64,000 nucleotides of DNA from Dryocola clanedunensis subsp. sulfonylureivorans (GCF_016756775.1 NZ_JAERMU010000001.1:344301-408300); one strand, 5' to 3'; positions 1 through 9,385 are shown, counted from the first letter of the stretch. The notes: generated by a model from the letters alone, not told the origin. Numbers and translations: made by a program.

Positions 1-246
1 CTGGCCGCTCAGTGCGGCGATTTTGCGATACTGCTCCTGGAGCTCATGGGCATATTTGTCTGGTACCAATTCCCCCCGGCTGCGGGTAAAAAGCTGTTTC
101 CCTGTCATCTGACGAAGCTGTTTAAGCCGGTAACTGATACTGGAATCAGTGACGTTAAAAGCCCTCGCCACTCGCCCTGCTGATTTCATTTCAATCAGCG
201 CATCCACCAGTTTCAGATTACTCATACTGATATCTGAATTATCCAT
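1..246 (-). CDS. LysR-type regulator, N-terminal part (cut by window edge)
   Basis: The 82 codons present open with a winged-helix segment of LysR type: residues 8-65 include the helix-turn-helix stretch GRVARAFNVTDSSISYRLKQ. The effector-binding domain lies beyond position 1. The ATG at 244-246 overlaps the 3' end of the next regulator gene by 8 bp (ATGGATAA), so the two are probably translationally coupled. An internal Met at residue 8 is another possible start. Its place behind a fimbrial operon suggests a role in controlling the fimbriae, but that is inference. The regulator's target and exact subfamily are not recognised. Confidence 0.7.
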   Translation of the reverse strand, partial: MDNSDISMSNLKLVDALIEMKSAGRVARAFNVTDSSISYRLKQLRQMTGKQLFTRSRGELVPDKYAHELQEQYRKIAALSGQ

Positions 247-1219
247 GTTCCTCATCCCCTGGTAGCGATGTTACAGATGGCTGCGCCCACGACCAGGATT
301 GCCCTGGCAATGCAAGCATATTTTGCAGCCTGCCGATCACCGGATGCACCATGTTAAGGACATCAGGCTCGTTGCTCAGATTTTCGTGATAATGCAGATA
401 ACAATCCGATCGAAGTTTTAATCCATCAGGCAGCGCCAGACAACGTACGGGGAAGACTTTCATCAGCATGGCCGCCACAAAGTCAGGCACCAGCATAATG
501 TGATCGCTTCTGGCACACAGCGACACCATATTGATCATACTGGCAGAGACCACTTTGATATTCCGCGAATTTAGCAGACGCGACACGCAAAGTGCCTCCT
601 GGATATCACTGTTGTAATAGTCCGTTATCTCTGTCCAGTCCATATGACGCGCAGTTTCCCACTCCTGCTGGCTCAGACATTCGCTTTTACTGCTAAATAG
701 CTCCCCAGCCAGCACTGAAACCCCTGCGGTGAACAGCTTTATCGCTGAAATACCTTTCTGCGCGGGTATCCTGCTACCAATATCTATATCAACGAGATTA
801 TTTTTTAACTGATAAATACGCGCCTCGGCACTTCCTTGCCAGACTTTAAATGTATAACGAAAAGGCAAGACGGCTGATTTATCCATGAATGCACTGTTCG
901 AGAACATCATTTCCATCAGCGACCAGGTGTGAACCGTAATTGTCTCGCGGCACGTTTCCTCTTTCCCCCTGGGAAGTTGCGTAACAGCCGTATTATACTG
1001 CTGGTAGCGCTGGCTTAATTCCCTGGCCGCTGATACAGGCTTCATTCCCGTCCTGGTACGAATAAATAAATGCGAGCCAGTTATTTCGCGCAACTTTCTC
1101 AACTGATGACTGATATTTCCAGGGGACTGATTAAGTATTCTTGCCGCCTCCGTCACGCTACCGCACATCACAAGGGTATGGATGAGCTTTAAAAGTTTTA
1201 GATCGATATCCTTTGTCAT
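239..1219 (-). CDS. LysR-like transcriptional regulator behind fimbrial operon
   Basis: This 326-residue protein has an N-terminal LysR-type helix-turn-helix (about residues 5-65, with GSVTEAARILNQSPGNISHQ). The C-terminal ligand-binding region is divergent. A GAGG element stands just before the ATG. The gene runs in the fimbrial direction, 133 bp after the adhesin gene, and overlaps a second LysR-like gene by 8 bp. Two coupled LysR-like genes at the end of a fimbrial operon suggest dedicated regulators of fimbriation, or fimbria-linked regulators of other functions as known for Salmonella std. No specific orthologue is recognised, and the fimbrial link rests on position only. Confidence 0.75.
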   Translation of the reverse strand: MTKDIDLKLLKLIHTLVMCGSVTEAARILNQSPGNISHQLRKLREITGSHLFIRTRTGMKPVSAARELSQRYQQYNTAVTQLPRGKEETCRETITVHTWSLMEMMFSNSAFMDKSAVLPFRYTFKVWQGSAEARIYQLKNNLVDIDIGSRIPAQKGISAIKLFTAGVSVLAGELFSSKSECLSQQEWETARHMDWTEITDYYNSDIQEALCVSRLLNSRNIKVVSASMINMVSLCARSDHIMLVPDFVAAMLMKVFPVRCLALPDGLKLRSDCYLHYHENLSNEPDVLNMVHPVIGRLQNMLALPGQSWSWAQPSVTSLPGDEEHG

Positions 1220-1293
1220 ATTGCCTCAGCCTCCCTGATAATTTCATAAATATATTAAGATTGCGCTTTCTGCTGACAGCCGCGCAGAAGATC

Positions 1294-1328
1294 GGTGCCA
1301 AAGAACACAGCAGTGTGTCCCCGGCACC
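1294..1328 (-). other. Composite stem-loop between adhesin and regulator genes
   Basis: GGTGCC (1294-1299) pairs with GGCACC (1323-1328), and inside it ACACA (1305-1309) pairs with TGTGT (1314-1318). It sits in the 133-bp gap after the adhesin gene. No T-tract follows on the minus strand, so it looks like an mRNA-processing or attenuating hairpin rather than a full intrinsic terminator. It could lower regulator expression relative to the fimbrial genes. Confidence 0.4.
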
Positions 1329-1352
1329 ATTTATATAATATTTATAATATCG

Positions 1353-2552
1353 TTATCTGTATTCAATATTAAAAGTCACTGACGCATTAGCTTTACCAGC
1401 CGTCGCTTTATTTTCGATTTGATAATAACGGGCCGCAATAGGGATTTTAAATGAATTCCTGCCATCGTTAGGTGGAGAAATCTCCCATTTCTTACCAGGT
1501 GCCCAGGTATTCGCTGGTGTCGTCGGGCTGGCATTAATATCACTTGAATAGCCCAACTCAATGCCCACTCCCGTTGCAGTATCAGTACCGGAATCCAGGC
1601 CGATAATAAGATTGTCCTTTACCGGATTACTGGTGGTCAGCGAAACGGTTAGCAAGTTTGGGTTTCGCCCTGCTGAAGGTTCCTGAGCGTCTCCCCCCTC
1701 CAGTGGAATCGTCTGGCCAGTGTAATGGTTAGCATAATATCCGGAGAATTTCGGACAGTTTTGCATCACAATCGAGGCGTCTTTCCAGGGCGTGGTATAC
1801 CCCTTAGCAGTGAACTTATTGGTTTCATACGTCCCCATGTTCACCGTCACATCCGGCGTCTGGCACGAAGCTGTTGTAATCGTTATCCAGCCCGACTGGG
1901 GAAAATCTACAATCTTCAGCTGTGCCGGGTTATCGTTCTGCGTCGGTGAAAGTACCAGAGCAATATGCGGCATAAGTTGCGAGATAGAGACTGCTGCCCC
2001 AGAGGCAATAGGGCCAGTTTTCACTAAGGCGACATCAAAGTTACCATCGCTTGCGGTTAACTCTGTTATCTGTGTCGCTGGAACATTAGCTTTAAAGTCA
2101 ACTCTTTGCGGATATGACGGTGTTGTCTTACTAATAAAAGCGGCAGGACTGCTGTAGAAGTAGACGGCTCCAATACCCGGTACACCGGTCGGATAGACCG
2201 GCCCGGTGCCAAAATCCGTCTTCATAATAGTCGGTGGCCCGGCAGGTTCCGTGGTGACGGTAAGAAATTTATACATCGTGGTGTCTTGATCGCAAGTAAC
2301 CTCAGCGCCACCAAACGGCCCGGTCTGGTAGCTGGCCCTGTATAAAGTACTGCCCACCGGACGCTCATTACCACTGTAGGTTTCAGACACGTTAAAAATC
2401 ATTGGAATAGAGGTAACATTCTTTACCGTACACGCAGCCTGCGCTCCGTGGCTGTAGCCAAATACACCAGCCACCAATAGTGCTGCCGGCACAATTGCAC
2501 TGACAACACCACGGCTCTGTTTTGCGTTAACTGAATGGTTATTTGCGTCCAT
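1353..2552 (-). CDS. Fimbrial tip adhesin
   Basis: The start chosen is the ATG at 2550-2552, with AGGAG 8 bases upstream. It gives a 399-residue protein with a long signal peptide cleaved near GAQAA. An upstream in-frame Met would overlap the usher gene and lacks a ribosome site. The protein is twice pilin length. The N-terminal part (about 40-250) should be a receptor-binding lectin domain. The C-terminal part has a pilin-like Cys pair (TASCQ...MQNCP) and the closing beta-strand ASVTFNIEYR typical of donor-strand exchange. It is the last structural gene of the pilin-chaperone-usher-adhesin operon, 61 bp after the usher. The receptor cannot be deduced. Confidence 0.82.
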   Translation of the reverse strand: MDANNHSVNAKQSRGVVSAIVPAALLVAGVFGYSHGAQAACTVKNVTSIPMIFNVSETYSGNERPVGSTLYRASYQTGPFGGAEVTCDQDTTMYKFLTVTTEPAGPPTIMKTDFGTGPVYPTGVPGIGAVYFYSSPAAFISKTTPSYPQRVDFKANVPATQITELTASDGNFDVALVKTGPIASGAAVSISQLMPHIALVLSPTQNDNPAQLKIVDFPQSGWITITTASCQTPDVTVNMGTYETNKFTAKGYTTPWKDASIVMQNCPKFSGYYANHYTGQTIPLEGGDAQEPSAGRNPNLLTVSLTTSNPVKDNLIIGLDSGTDTATGVGIELGYSSDINASPTTPANTWAPGKKWEISPPNDGRNSFKIPIAARYYQIENKATAGKANASVTFNIEYR

Positions 2553-2613
2553 TCTTTTTCTCCTGATAGTCCCTGCCCCGGCTGCCCGGGTGCAGGGATA
2601 GATTCGTGTCAAC

Positions 2614-5235
2614 TCAGGCACCTTCACCTGTCGTGTTGCTGCGCATCGCCAGCTCGTTATGCCCTGACGTGGCGCTACTGCTTCCGGCCTCACATTCCGA
2701 AGTAAAGGTCTGCAGACGATTGCCTTTTTGCGTGCTACCCACAGGCATCAGGTGATAGCGGATTTTGCAGGTCTGAGCCGAATTTTTGCCCCAACGTACG
2801 GTCAACGCTCCCTGGTCCTTTTCAACTCGGGCGTAAATCTGCCCACCCTGACCTGCGGTTCCGACACTACGACCTTCGGCATCCAGAACTTCCGCACCAA
2901 ACGGCACTGGATCGCCGTTCACGGTCGCATTGACAAGAATTGGCGTACCGCTCTTCGTCCCGTATTTCACCTTCACCACTGCGCCGTAGTAAGGTGCCAC
3001 TTTCTTCTCGGTTGAAGCCATTTCGACATCTTCACTCGCGCCTTTCGGATCCAGGGTGATGTTGTTCATCTGGTACGGATCAAGGTACGGCACTAAGGCA
3101 TAGCCAAAGTGGTCGATATGTACACCCGGATAACCGGAAACAGTGGCCCCCGCAGCGCCCTTCGCTTCAATCAGCGCAAAGGTGTCTGAGTTATACGGCG
3201 ACAGCGTCACACCGCCGCTGTGCGCCACGATGGTACCGTTCGCACCAAGTGACTCGCTGTGGTAGTTACGACCACCGCTCCAGCCTGCGCTCAGGTTGGT
3301 AAACGGCGCACGGTACTGGGCGTTCAACGCACCGGACGTGCCGACGCCCTGGTTGGTGTTCATCGCCGTCGCGCTGTAGCTGAACTGATGCTCGTCCCCA
3401 CCGGTACCGGATAAGGTTGCCTGCTCACCAGTACGACCGTTGCTGTCGTGATTCAACATCATGGAAAGCTGCGGACGATACGAACTGTCGGAGCGGCCAA
3501 GCGGCATACTCATCGTCAGCAGGTAAGTGTCCTCGGTACCGGAAATGCTATATGTCCGACCCGCTGATATCCCATAGCTGACCGAGCCGTAGCTGTTGTT
3601 GTAGCCGACCTGGTACTGCTTATCAGACCCACCTTTGTTCCAGTAATCCTGCACCGATCCGCTCGCATAGATCTGGCCCCAGGTATCCGCCAGCCCCTGG
3701 CTTGCCGTCAGGCTGAAACGGTTACGCGAACGCGAGATACTGTCTTCGCCATAGCCATGCTTAACCGCGTTCAGCGTCTGCTGTGCGGTCAGGAAATCCA
3801 TAAAGCCGCTGGAGGAGAAGCGGTACGCGGCCACCGACAGATTGGTGTTGTTAAGCGTTTCGCTGTAGCTCAAACGATAACTCTGCCCCGGGCTTGCCAC
3901 TTCGTCGGTGCCTCTCAGGTGCATCCTCGCCTGAGTCACATCAAAGGAAAACGCGCCGATACCGGTACCGAGCGCCGCGCCCCCCAAAAGAGCGTAATAG
4001 TTCTGGCTGACCTGCAAACCACCGTAGCCCGTCACATTGTTGGTGATACCGTGGCGAACCGTGCCCTGATAAAGGGCGATATGGTCGGTGATATAGTCGT
4101 TGCGCAGGTCACCGCCAACAATTTCATAGCGGGTTGAACCTGGACGTAACTGCTCGACTACCGAGGCATAAGGCACGGTAAACGCCTGACGCGTACCGTC
4201 GGCTTCTTCAACCGTGACTGAAAGATCGCCGCCGTAGCCGGTCGGGTAGAGATCGTCAATCAGGAAGGCGCCCGGCGCCACGGTGGTCTGGTAGATAACC
4301 TGCCCACTCTGACGTACCGTAATTTTGGCGTTAGTCCGCGCTATGCCGCGGATTTCCGGTGCATAGCCGCGCTGGGATTCAGGCAGCATTCGTTCATCAG
4401 TGGCAAGTTTGACGCCGGTAAACGGCAGCGTATCAAACACATCACCTCGGGTGTTCGCCTGTCCGATCAGGGCGCGGGCGCGCAGTGCCGGAATATCGCG
4501 CTGCATGTAGGTGTTGATGGACTCGTATTTTTTACGGCCATTCTGATCCCAGTTATAGCTGCCGTTATGGCGGAAATACCAGGCCCCCACGTTCAGACCG
4601 GCATTAATACCCGCATATAACGATTTATTTTCAACGCCATGAGAGGTGCTCTGGTAGCCATTCAGGTTGTATCCCAAAATGGCGGCCGGAATACCACTGT
4701 CCCACAGCTCCGGGCTAACGGAGCCACGCGCGCTGTCAGAGACATAAAGTTGCGGCAGTTGAATATTAAGGCGCAGCTCATTACTGTCATACTGAACGAT
4801 GGCTTCAGGCAGTAACTGCTGTAAATCACCACACTCCCCCACTTTGTCAAAAAAGTGGGCTGGCAGATGGTCATATCGGAAGGGAATTTGACGCAGCAGC
4901 GTATCCGTCATGCACGGATAGATAGTTTTATCCTTCCGCTCGCGTAACGTCACATCCATATTGCCGACTGGATCGCCATTGACATACACCGCCGAGCTAT
5001 AGGTTCCCGGCGTAATATTCGCACCATTAGCGTAGCGGCTCAGGTCAACGGCGCTTTGATCTTCTAGCTGTAAAAATGACGAGCTAAACTCGACGTTTTT
5101 AGCCAGCTCCTGAGGTGGCAGAGTTTCTGCCGCATGGGCATTTGTGGTGCCCAGCGACAGTAAAGCAATTATAAGCGGAGATAACTTCCCCGGAAATTGG
5201 GCGCAGGCTTTATCATCAACTTTATTATATTTCAT
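2614..5235 (-). CDS. Fimbrial outer-membrane usher (FimD/PapC family)
   Basis: This 873-residue usher, of normal family length, has a signal peptide ending near NAHAA. It has the N-terminal chaperone-binding domain (VEFSSSFLQL near residue 48) and a large beta-barrel with the plug-region signature PGAFLIDDLYPTGYGGDL (about residues 323-340). The C-terminal plate domain contains a Cys pair (CKIRYHL ... FTSEC). It forms the outer-membrane pore through which chaperone-bound pilins are assembled. The gene lies 46 bp after the chaperone. The nearest purine-rich ribosome site (GAGG) is about 12 bases from the ATG, so translation may depend partly on upstream genes. Confidence 0.93.
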   Translation of the reverse strand: MKYNKVDDKACAQFPGKLSPLIIALLSLGTTNAHAAETLPPQELAKNVEFSSSFLQLEDQSAVDLSRYANGANITPGTYSSAVYVNGDPVGNMDVTLRERKDKTIYPCMTDTLLRQIPFRYDHLPAHFFDKVGECGDLQQLLPEAIVQYDSNELRLNIQLPQLYVSDSARGSVSPELWDSGIPAAILGYNLNGYQSTSHGVENKSLYAGINAGLNVGAWYFRHNGSYNWDQNGRKKYESINTYMQRDIPALRARALIGQANTRGDVFDTLPFTGVKLATDERMLPESQRGYAPEIRGIARTNAKITVRQSGQVIYQTTVAPGAFLIDDLYPTGYGGDLSVTVEEADGTRQAFTVPYASVVEQLRPGSTRYEIVGGDLRNDYITDHIALYQGTVRHGITNNVTGYGGLQVSQNYYALLGGAALGTGIGAFSFDVTQARMHLRGTDEVASPGQSYRLSYSETLNNTNLSVAAYRFSSSGFMDFLTAQQTLNAVKHGYGEDSISRSRNRFSLTASQGLADTWGQIYASGSVQDYWNKGGSDKQYQVGYNNSYGSVSYGISAGRTYSISGTEDTYLLTMSMPLGRSDSSYRPQLSMMLNHDSNGRTGEQATLSGTGGDEHQFSYSATAMNTNQGVGTSGALNAQYRAPFTNLSAGWSGGRNYHSESLGANGTIVAHSGGVTLSPYNSDTFALIEAKGAAGATVSGYPGVHIDHFGYALVPYLDPYQMNNITLDPKGASEDVEMASTEKKVAPYYGAVVKVKYGTKSGTPILVNATVNGDPVPFGAEVLDAEGRSVGTAGQGGQIYARVEKDQGALTVRWGKNSAQTCKIRYHLMPVGSTQKGNRLQTFTSECEAGSSSATSGHNELAMRSNTTGEGA

Positions 5236-5281
5236 CGCGTATTATTACCCTCATCCAGAGTTTAATAAGAGTCGGGCTTTA

Positions 5282-5971
5282 TTACTGAACGGCAGCATCC
5301 AGTGTAATAACGGCCCCGTAATCATTTACGTATTCTGCTTTTACTTTGCTTCCTGCTGATGCCGGTAGCGAATAATTGTCTTCACCAAATGGCGCCAGCA
5401 TTTTCCCATCAGCTTTTTTTCCACCGACCGCGACATCAACTAAAGAGATGTAATAAGGCGATGTATTTTTGACATGCAGAGCTGAGCCCTGGCTTGTCCA
5501 CTTCAAATCGGTTGCTGCTGCCTTCGGGCTGCCTGCAAGGCCTTCAGGACGATAGAAAAACTTGATACGGCTACGGAATGCGACCTGTAAATAATTATCT
5601 TTTTCTGGTTTGGCATCTTTTGGCTTGGCCGGAATTTCCAGCACGTTTAACCAGAAAATAGATTCTTTATCCGCCGGCAAGTTATTTGGCAGCCCACGAA
5701 TACGCAGCGTCTGGCCACTTCCTGCTTCTACCCGGTTAATGGGCGGCGTCAGGACGAACGGGACTTTAATCTGGTCCGGCTTTGATTTTGTATTGCCGTC
5801 ATCCATCCAGCTCTGAATTAATACAGGGGACTTACCTTTATTACTGAGTTTAACACTCACCTCTTTGGCGTCAGACGGATAAACCACACGCGTTCCGGTA
5901 ATAACAATACTGGCGTAGGCGCTGTTGCAAATAAGAGTTAATGCGACAATAGAAAAAAGAGAACGAAACAT
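5282..5971 (-). CDS. Periplasmic fimbrial chaperone (PapD/FimC family)
   Basis: The ATG at 5969-5971 is preceded by GGAGG at good spacing and starts a typical signal peptide (LFSIVALTLICNSAYA). The 229-residue protein has the two immunoglobulin-like domains of the family. The conserved G1-strand region and Arg/Lys subunit-binding cleft are visible in RVVYPSDAKEVSVKLSN, VPFVLTPPINRVEAGSGQ and TLRIRGLP. It would hold pilin and adhesin subunits in the periplasm and deliver them to the usher. A perfect 9-bp stem-loop stands between it and the pilin gene upstream. Confidence 0.92.
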   Translation of the reverse strand: MFRSLFSIVALTLICNSAYASIVITGTRVVYPSDAKEVSVKLSNKGKSPVLIQSWMDDGNTKSKPDQIKVPFVLTPPINRVEAGSGQTLRIRGLPNNLPADKESIFWLNVLEIPAKPKDAKPEKDNYLQVAFRSRIKFFYRPEGLAGSPKAAATDLKWTSQGSALHVKNTSPYYISLVDVAVGGKKADGKMLAPFGEDNYSLPASAGSKVKAEYVNDYGAVITLDAAVQ

Positions 5972-5993
5972 TGAGAATACCTCCGGTAAAACA

Positions 5994-6016
5994 GGGGGAG
6001 CCATGCAGGCTCCCCC
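5994..6016 (-). terminator. Intercistronic stem-loop between pilin and chaperone
   Basis: GGGGGAGCC (5994-6002) and GGCTCCCCC (6008-6016) form a perfect 9-bp stem with a 5-base loop. On the minus-strand transcript it is followed by a short broken U-run (TGTTTT). In fimbrial operons such hairpins commonly stabilise the pilin mRNA or partly terminate transcription, so that pilin exceeds chaperone and usher. That function is inferred here. Confidence 0.6.
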
Positions 6017-6024
6017 AAACGGCA

Positions 6025-6570
6025 TTATTTGTACTGAATGGAGTACACAACGTCGCTCACAACTGTACCGGCAGTGGTCGCTGCGTCAGCAAAGTATTCA
6101 ACGTTGTATGGCAGGTCAGCAGAACCTGAAGAGATGTCGAAGTAAGAAGCGTTAGCAGTCTGGTTAGAGTTACCCGCCTGGATAACCTGCTCGCTTCCAC
6201 CGTTTTCACGCAGCTGCAGGCTGACGTTGGTTGCATCACCGGTCATGTTTTTCAGGTGACCAGTAGGCAGATCAACAGAAGAACCCGCTTCGAAGAACGC
6301 AGAAGCAGTCTGCAGGGTACCAGCACAGTTGCTCAGACCGATGTTGAAACCAGTACGGCCAGCAGTTTGACCTTGAGCAGTCAGCTGGTTAGTACCGATT
6401 GTTGGCAGAACGATGGTGGCATCCGGGCCCTGGCCATCTACGTTTGCATCACAAGTGGTTGCAGTCAGTTCACCGTTGAATGTGATAGTACCGGTAGAAG
6501 CAGCCTGTGCACTCATGGAAGCAGCAGCGATAACAGCCAGCAGAGCAGCGGAAGTAATAACCTTTTTCAT
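6025..6570 (-). CDS. Major fimbrial subunit (type 1-like pilin)
   Basis: This is a 181-residue secreted pilin with a cleavable signal peptide (to about residue 23, SAQAA). The mature protein has the classic features: GTITFNGELTATTCD at the N-terminus, a second Cys in LSNCAGT, and the C-terminal beta-strand VSDVVYSIQYK with the penultimate Tyr used in donor-strand exchange. AGGA stands 8 bases before the ATG. It is the first gene of the operon, behind a long AT-rich region (6571-7317) that must hold the promoter. Confidence 0.94.
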   Translation of the reverse strand: MKKVITSAALLAVIAAASMSAQAASTGTITFNGELTATTCDANVDGQGPDATIVLPTIGTNQLTAQGQTAGRTGFNIGLSNCAGTLQTASAFFEAGSSVDLPTGHLKNMTGDATNVSLQLRENGGSEQVIQAGNSNQTANASYFDISSGSADLPYNVEYFADAATTAGTVVSDVVYSIQYK

Positions 6571-7317
6571 TTGTAAGTCCTGTTTTACGAGTTAATAAAG
6601 ATACGAGGTTGCCCGCCACTTATTTTAAGCAGTGAAGAGTTTCGTATATTAATTGCACTTGAGGCGTCATTGCCTTTCCATACATTGGAATAGCAGTTCG
6701 TTATACACCCACGATTCCTGCTGGTTTAAAATCTACATAAATAACATTCATCAATCAAATAAGTGCCGCTGAGAAAATATCGTTTACTGACAAATAAAAC
6801 AGAATCCACCCATAAGCACTAAAACCCAGAAAATATGCAAATGACAGAATTATCACCCGATAAACACACAATCCAACAGAATCCACAAAATATAAACCCA
6901 GACAAGACGACAGGCACCGCTTTGATATCTTTACGAAATCAACAATAACTTACACACCTAAATTTAACCGCAACCCATTGATTTAAATAACTAGTTAAAG
7001 AAACACTCAAAGTGAAATGAAATGTACATTTAGTGAATTTTGTTTTTTTTACAGGAGATCAATAAATTCCATAGCAAAGGAATATTTTCAATTAACTAAA
7101 TTAGCGCTTTAGGCGAATAAAAATACCTGACAAAGCCGACAAAAATACTTTACCTGGCGGTGGGTTATGAAATGCAGCCTGTATTTTAATTTAGGTTAAA
7201 TGAGCGAAAATTAAGGGCATGCCATAATAAAAACATCATGAGAAGGATAAAAAATGGGCCCACCACGGGCAATCATGAGCCAACATTTCATTCTTGGGGA
7301 GCAGAGTTAAGCAGACG
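6571..7317. promoter_or_regulatory. Long AT-rich intergenic region upstream of fimbrial operon
   Basis: About 750 bp between the pilin gene and the cbl terminator are markedly AT-rich and hold no convincing gene. This is the usual profile of an H-NS-silenced fimbrial promoter region. A short direct repeat ACAGAATCCAC occurs twice (near 6800 and 6878) and one GATC lies near 7046. No pair of inverted repeats like those of an invertible promoter switch was found by eye. The exact promoter was not identified. Confidence 0.5.
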
Positions 7318-7348
7318 AAAAACCCTGCCAGAGAATGTTCAGCAGGGT
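7318..7348 (-). terminator. Rho-independent terminator after cbl
   Basis: ACCCTGC (7322-7328) pairs with GCAGGGT (7342-7348). On the minus strand the stem is followed by a T-run, 12 bases after the cbl stop codon. It ends the nac-cbl transcription unit and insulates the fimbrial promoter region. Confidence 0.75.
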
Positions 7349-7359
7349 CAGAGGGAGGG

Positions 7360-8304
7360 TTAGATTTGAAAATCAATGGCAATTTCGTCCGACTCAAGCG
7401 CCTGACGCTTTATCTCATCAACCGACAGCTCAGGGTTACATAGCTCAATAAAGCGCCAGACGTAGTTGCGCTGTAGCTGCCCGCGTTTCAGGCCAAGCCA
7501 GACGGTATTGGCATCAAACAGATGACGGGTATCCAGGCGCACCAGACTTCCCTCCTCCCCACTCGCCTGATCGGCCACCAGCCCGATGCCCAGCCCAAGT
7601 TCGACATAGGTTTTCACCACGTCAGAATCCTGCGCGCTGAGCACAATATCGGGCGATAGCCCGCGACGTGAAAATGCCTCATCAATGCGGGAGCGTCCGG
7701 TAATGCCCTGCCGATAAGTGATCAAAGGCCAGCGGCTGATATCGTCCAGGGTCAACGGACTGGCGTGAATGAGCGGATGGCCCTTTGGCACCAGCAGGCT
7801 GTGGTACCAGCGGAACCAGGGGTAGGCGACAAGCGTCGGGTCGGTGCTGAGGCGTTCACTGGCAATGCCAATATCCGCGGTACCGCTGTGGATCAGAGCT
7901 TCAATTTCCTGCGGGGTTCCCTGAATAAGCTCCAGACGAACCTCAGGGAAAAGTGCGCGGAACGCTTTAATAATCACGGGAAGGCTGTAGCGCGCCTGGG
8001 TGTGGGTGGTGGCAATAGTGAGGACGCCGCTTGCGTCATTGGTGAACAGATCCGCCAGCCGCCGCACGTTGCTGGCTTCATTAAGAATGCGCTCGGCAAT
8101 CAGCAGCAGCGCCTTACCCGGCTCGGTCATTCCCAGCAGCCGCTTACCCCGCCGGATGAAAATCTCAATGCCCAGCTCCTCTTCCAGCTCGCGAATATGC
8201 CGGCTGACGCCCGACTGGGAGGTAAAAAGAATATTGGCGACCTCGGTGAGATTGTAATCCCGCCGGGCCGCCTCGCGGATGATTTTGAGTTGCTGGAAAT
8301 TCAC
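7360..8304 (-). CDS. cbl: Cbl, LysR-type activator of sulfonate/sulfate-starvation genes
   Basis: The 314-residue protein matches what I recall of E. coli Cbl almost throughout (NFQQLKIIREAARRDYNLTE at the N-terminus, LFDANTVWLGLKRGQLQRNY near the C-terminus). The real start is a GTG at 8302-8304 preceded by a GGGGG ribosome site, matching the E. coli N-terminus. An upstream ATG at 8367 would add 21 unrelated residues. Cbl is the CysB-like regulator of aliphatic-sulfonate utilisation genes such as tau and ssu. It follows nac by 106 bp and is probably cotranscribed with it under nitrogen control, as in E. coli. Confidence 0.95.
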   Translation of the reverse strand: MNFQQLKIIREAARRDYNLTEVANILFTSQSGVSRHIRELEEELGIEIFIRRGKRLLGMTEPGKALLLIAERILNEASNVRRLADLFTNDASGVLTIATTHTQARYSLPVIIKAFRALFPEVRLELIQGTPQEIEALIHSGTADIGIASERLSTDPTLVAYPWFRWYHSLLVPKGHPLIHASPLTLDDISRWPLITYRQGITGRSRIDEAFSRRGLSPDIVLSAQDSDVVKTYVELGLGIGLVADQASGEEGSLVRLDTRHLFDANTVWLGLKRGQLQRNYVWRFIELCNPELSVDEIKRQALESDEIAIDFQI

Positions 8305-8410
8305 GTTGCCCCCAGGAGCATGACAGTTCTTTACACCATTGTTAAAGTCACTCAGCTCTGGGAACAAATAATAAAAACCAGCAAGCTATTCCATTTAGCG
8401 ATAAGCGCTA

Positions 8411-9328
8411 TCAGCCCGCCAGCATCAGCTCGCGGCTTTCCAGCGATGGGCGGGTGACCAAAGACATCAGAATATCTTTTACCGCCTGCGCCTGAGGGGT
8501 GAGCGGTAAGCGAGCGGAAAGATTGACCGACAGCGGCAGATTCAACGACGGGCTGGTGATGCGTGCCATCCAGCCGTTTGCCGAAGCGATGAGCGAACGG
8601 GCGGCAGATTCTGGCAGCACGGTGACCCCCATACCGCTGGCAATCGCCGCAGTGAGCGTGGATATCGACTCAATTTCACCAATAATCTTCGCTGTCAGGC
8701 GGCGCAGCGAGAAGGCTTCATCAACGCGCTTACGCACGGCGCTGTAGTCACGCGGCAGGAACAGGTTCATTTCGGCCACCGCGGCGAGATCGACTGTCAG
8801 ACCTGGACAGTCGCGGGTGCCGACCAGAAACAGCTCCTCTTTCAGTAACGGCTGGCTGATGATACCTGCCGTCGGAGAACGGTCATACAAGACCGCCATG
8901 TCAAGCTGGCCGCTTAACAGCTTGTCATTCAGGGAAGTGCCGCTATTTTCATGCAGATAGACCAGCACGTCCGGCAGTTCAGCACGCACGGCCTGCAGCA
9001 GAGGCATAGTAATAGATGAGGAAGCGGTGCCTGGCGCAAGGCCGATGGAGACGGCGCCGCTCAGCGTCTGGCCCACATTGCCGACGGCAAGCTGGGCCTG
9101 TTCACATTGCCGCAGAATGGCACGCGCATGGGTATAAAGAATTTTTCCTGCTTCCGTCGGCGTGACCCCTCGCTTGGTCCGAATAAGCAGCTGCTTGTCC
9201 ATCTCCCCTTCCAGAGTTGCGACCTGCTGACTTAACGCCGGCTGCGCGATGTGCAGGACTTCAGCAGCCTGCGTCAGGCTACCAATATCGACGATTTTTA
9301 CGAAGTACTTCAGCCGTCTTAAATTCAT
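8411..9328 (-). CDS. nac: Nac, nitrogen assimilation control LysR regulator
   Basis: This 305-residue LysR protein (MNLRRLKYFVKIVDIGSLTQ at the start, then the HTH and a co-inducer domain) matches the Nac family. Nac couples sigma-54/NtrC signalling to sigma-70 genes for nitrogen use. The identification is supported by the neighbour cbl, as in E. coli, and by a sigma-54 promoter and an NtrC-like palindrome upstream (9386-9401 and 9517-9537). Confidence 0.95.
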   Translation of the reverse strand: MNLRRLKYFVKIVDIGSLTQAAEVLHIAQPALSQQVATLEGEMDKQLLIRTKRGVTPTEAGKILYTHARAILRQCEQAQLAVGNVGQTLSGAVSIGLAPGTASSSITMPLLQAVRAELPDVLVYLHENSGTSLNDKLLSGQLDMAVLYDRSPTAGIISQPLLKEELFLVGTRDCPGLTVDLAAVAEMNLFLPRDYSAVRKRVDEAFSLRRLTAKIIGEIESISTLTAAIASGMGVTVLPESAARSLIASANGWMARITSPSLNLPLSVNLSARLPLTPQAQAVKDILMSLVTRPSLESRELMLAG

Positions 9329-9385
9329 TTTGCCTCCTTCGGGAAAGACCAGCGCCGGTTACAGCAGTGTTGTTGATGAAGGAAT

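Noticed and set aside
7254..7310. 18-codon frame (MGPPRAIMSQHFILGEQS) on the plus strand with AGAAGGA before its ATG
   Set aside because: Too short to separate from chance. No paired promoter or downstream gene on this strand supports a leader peptide.
6571..7317. An invertible promoter element as in type 1 fimbriae
   Set aside because: No matching pair of inverted repeats and no recombinase gene nearby were seen by eye; a computed inverted-repeat search would be decisive.
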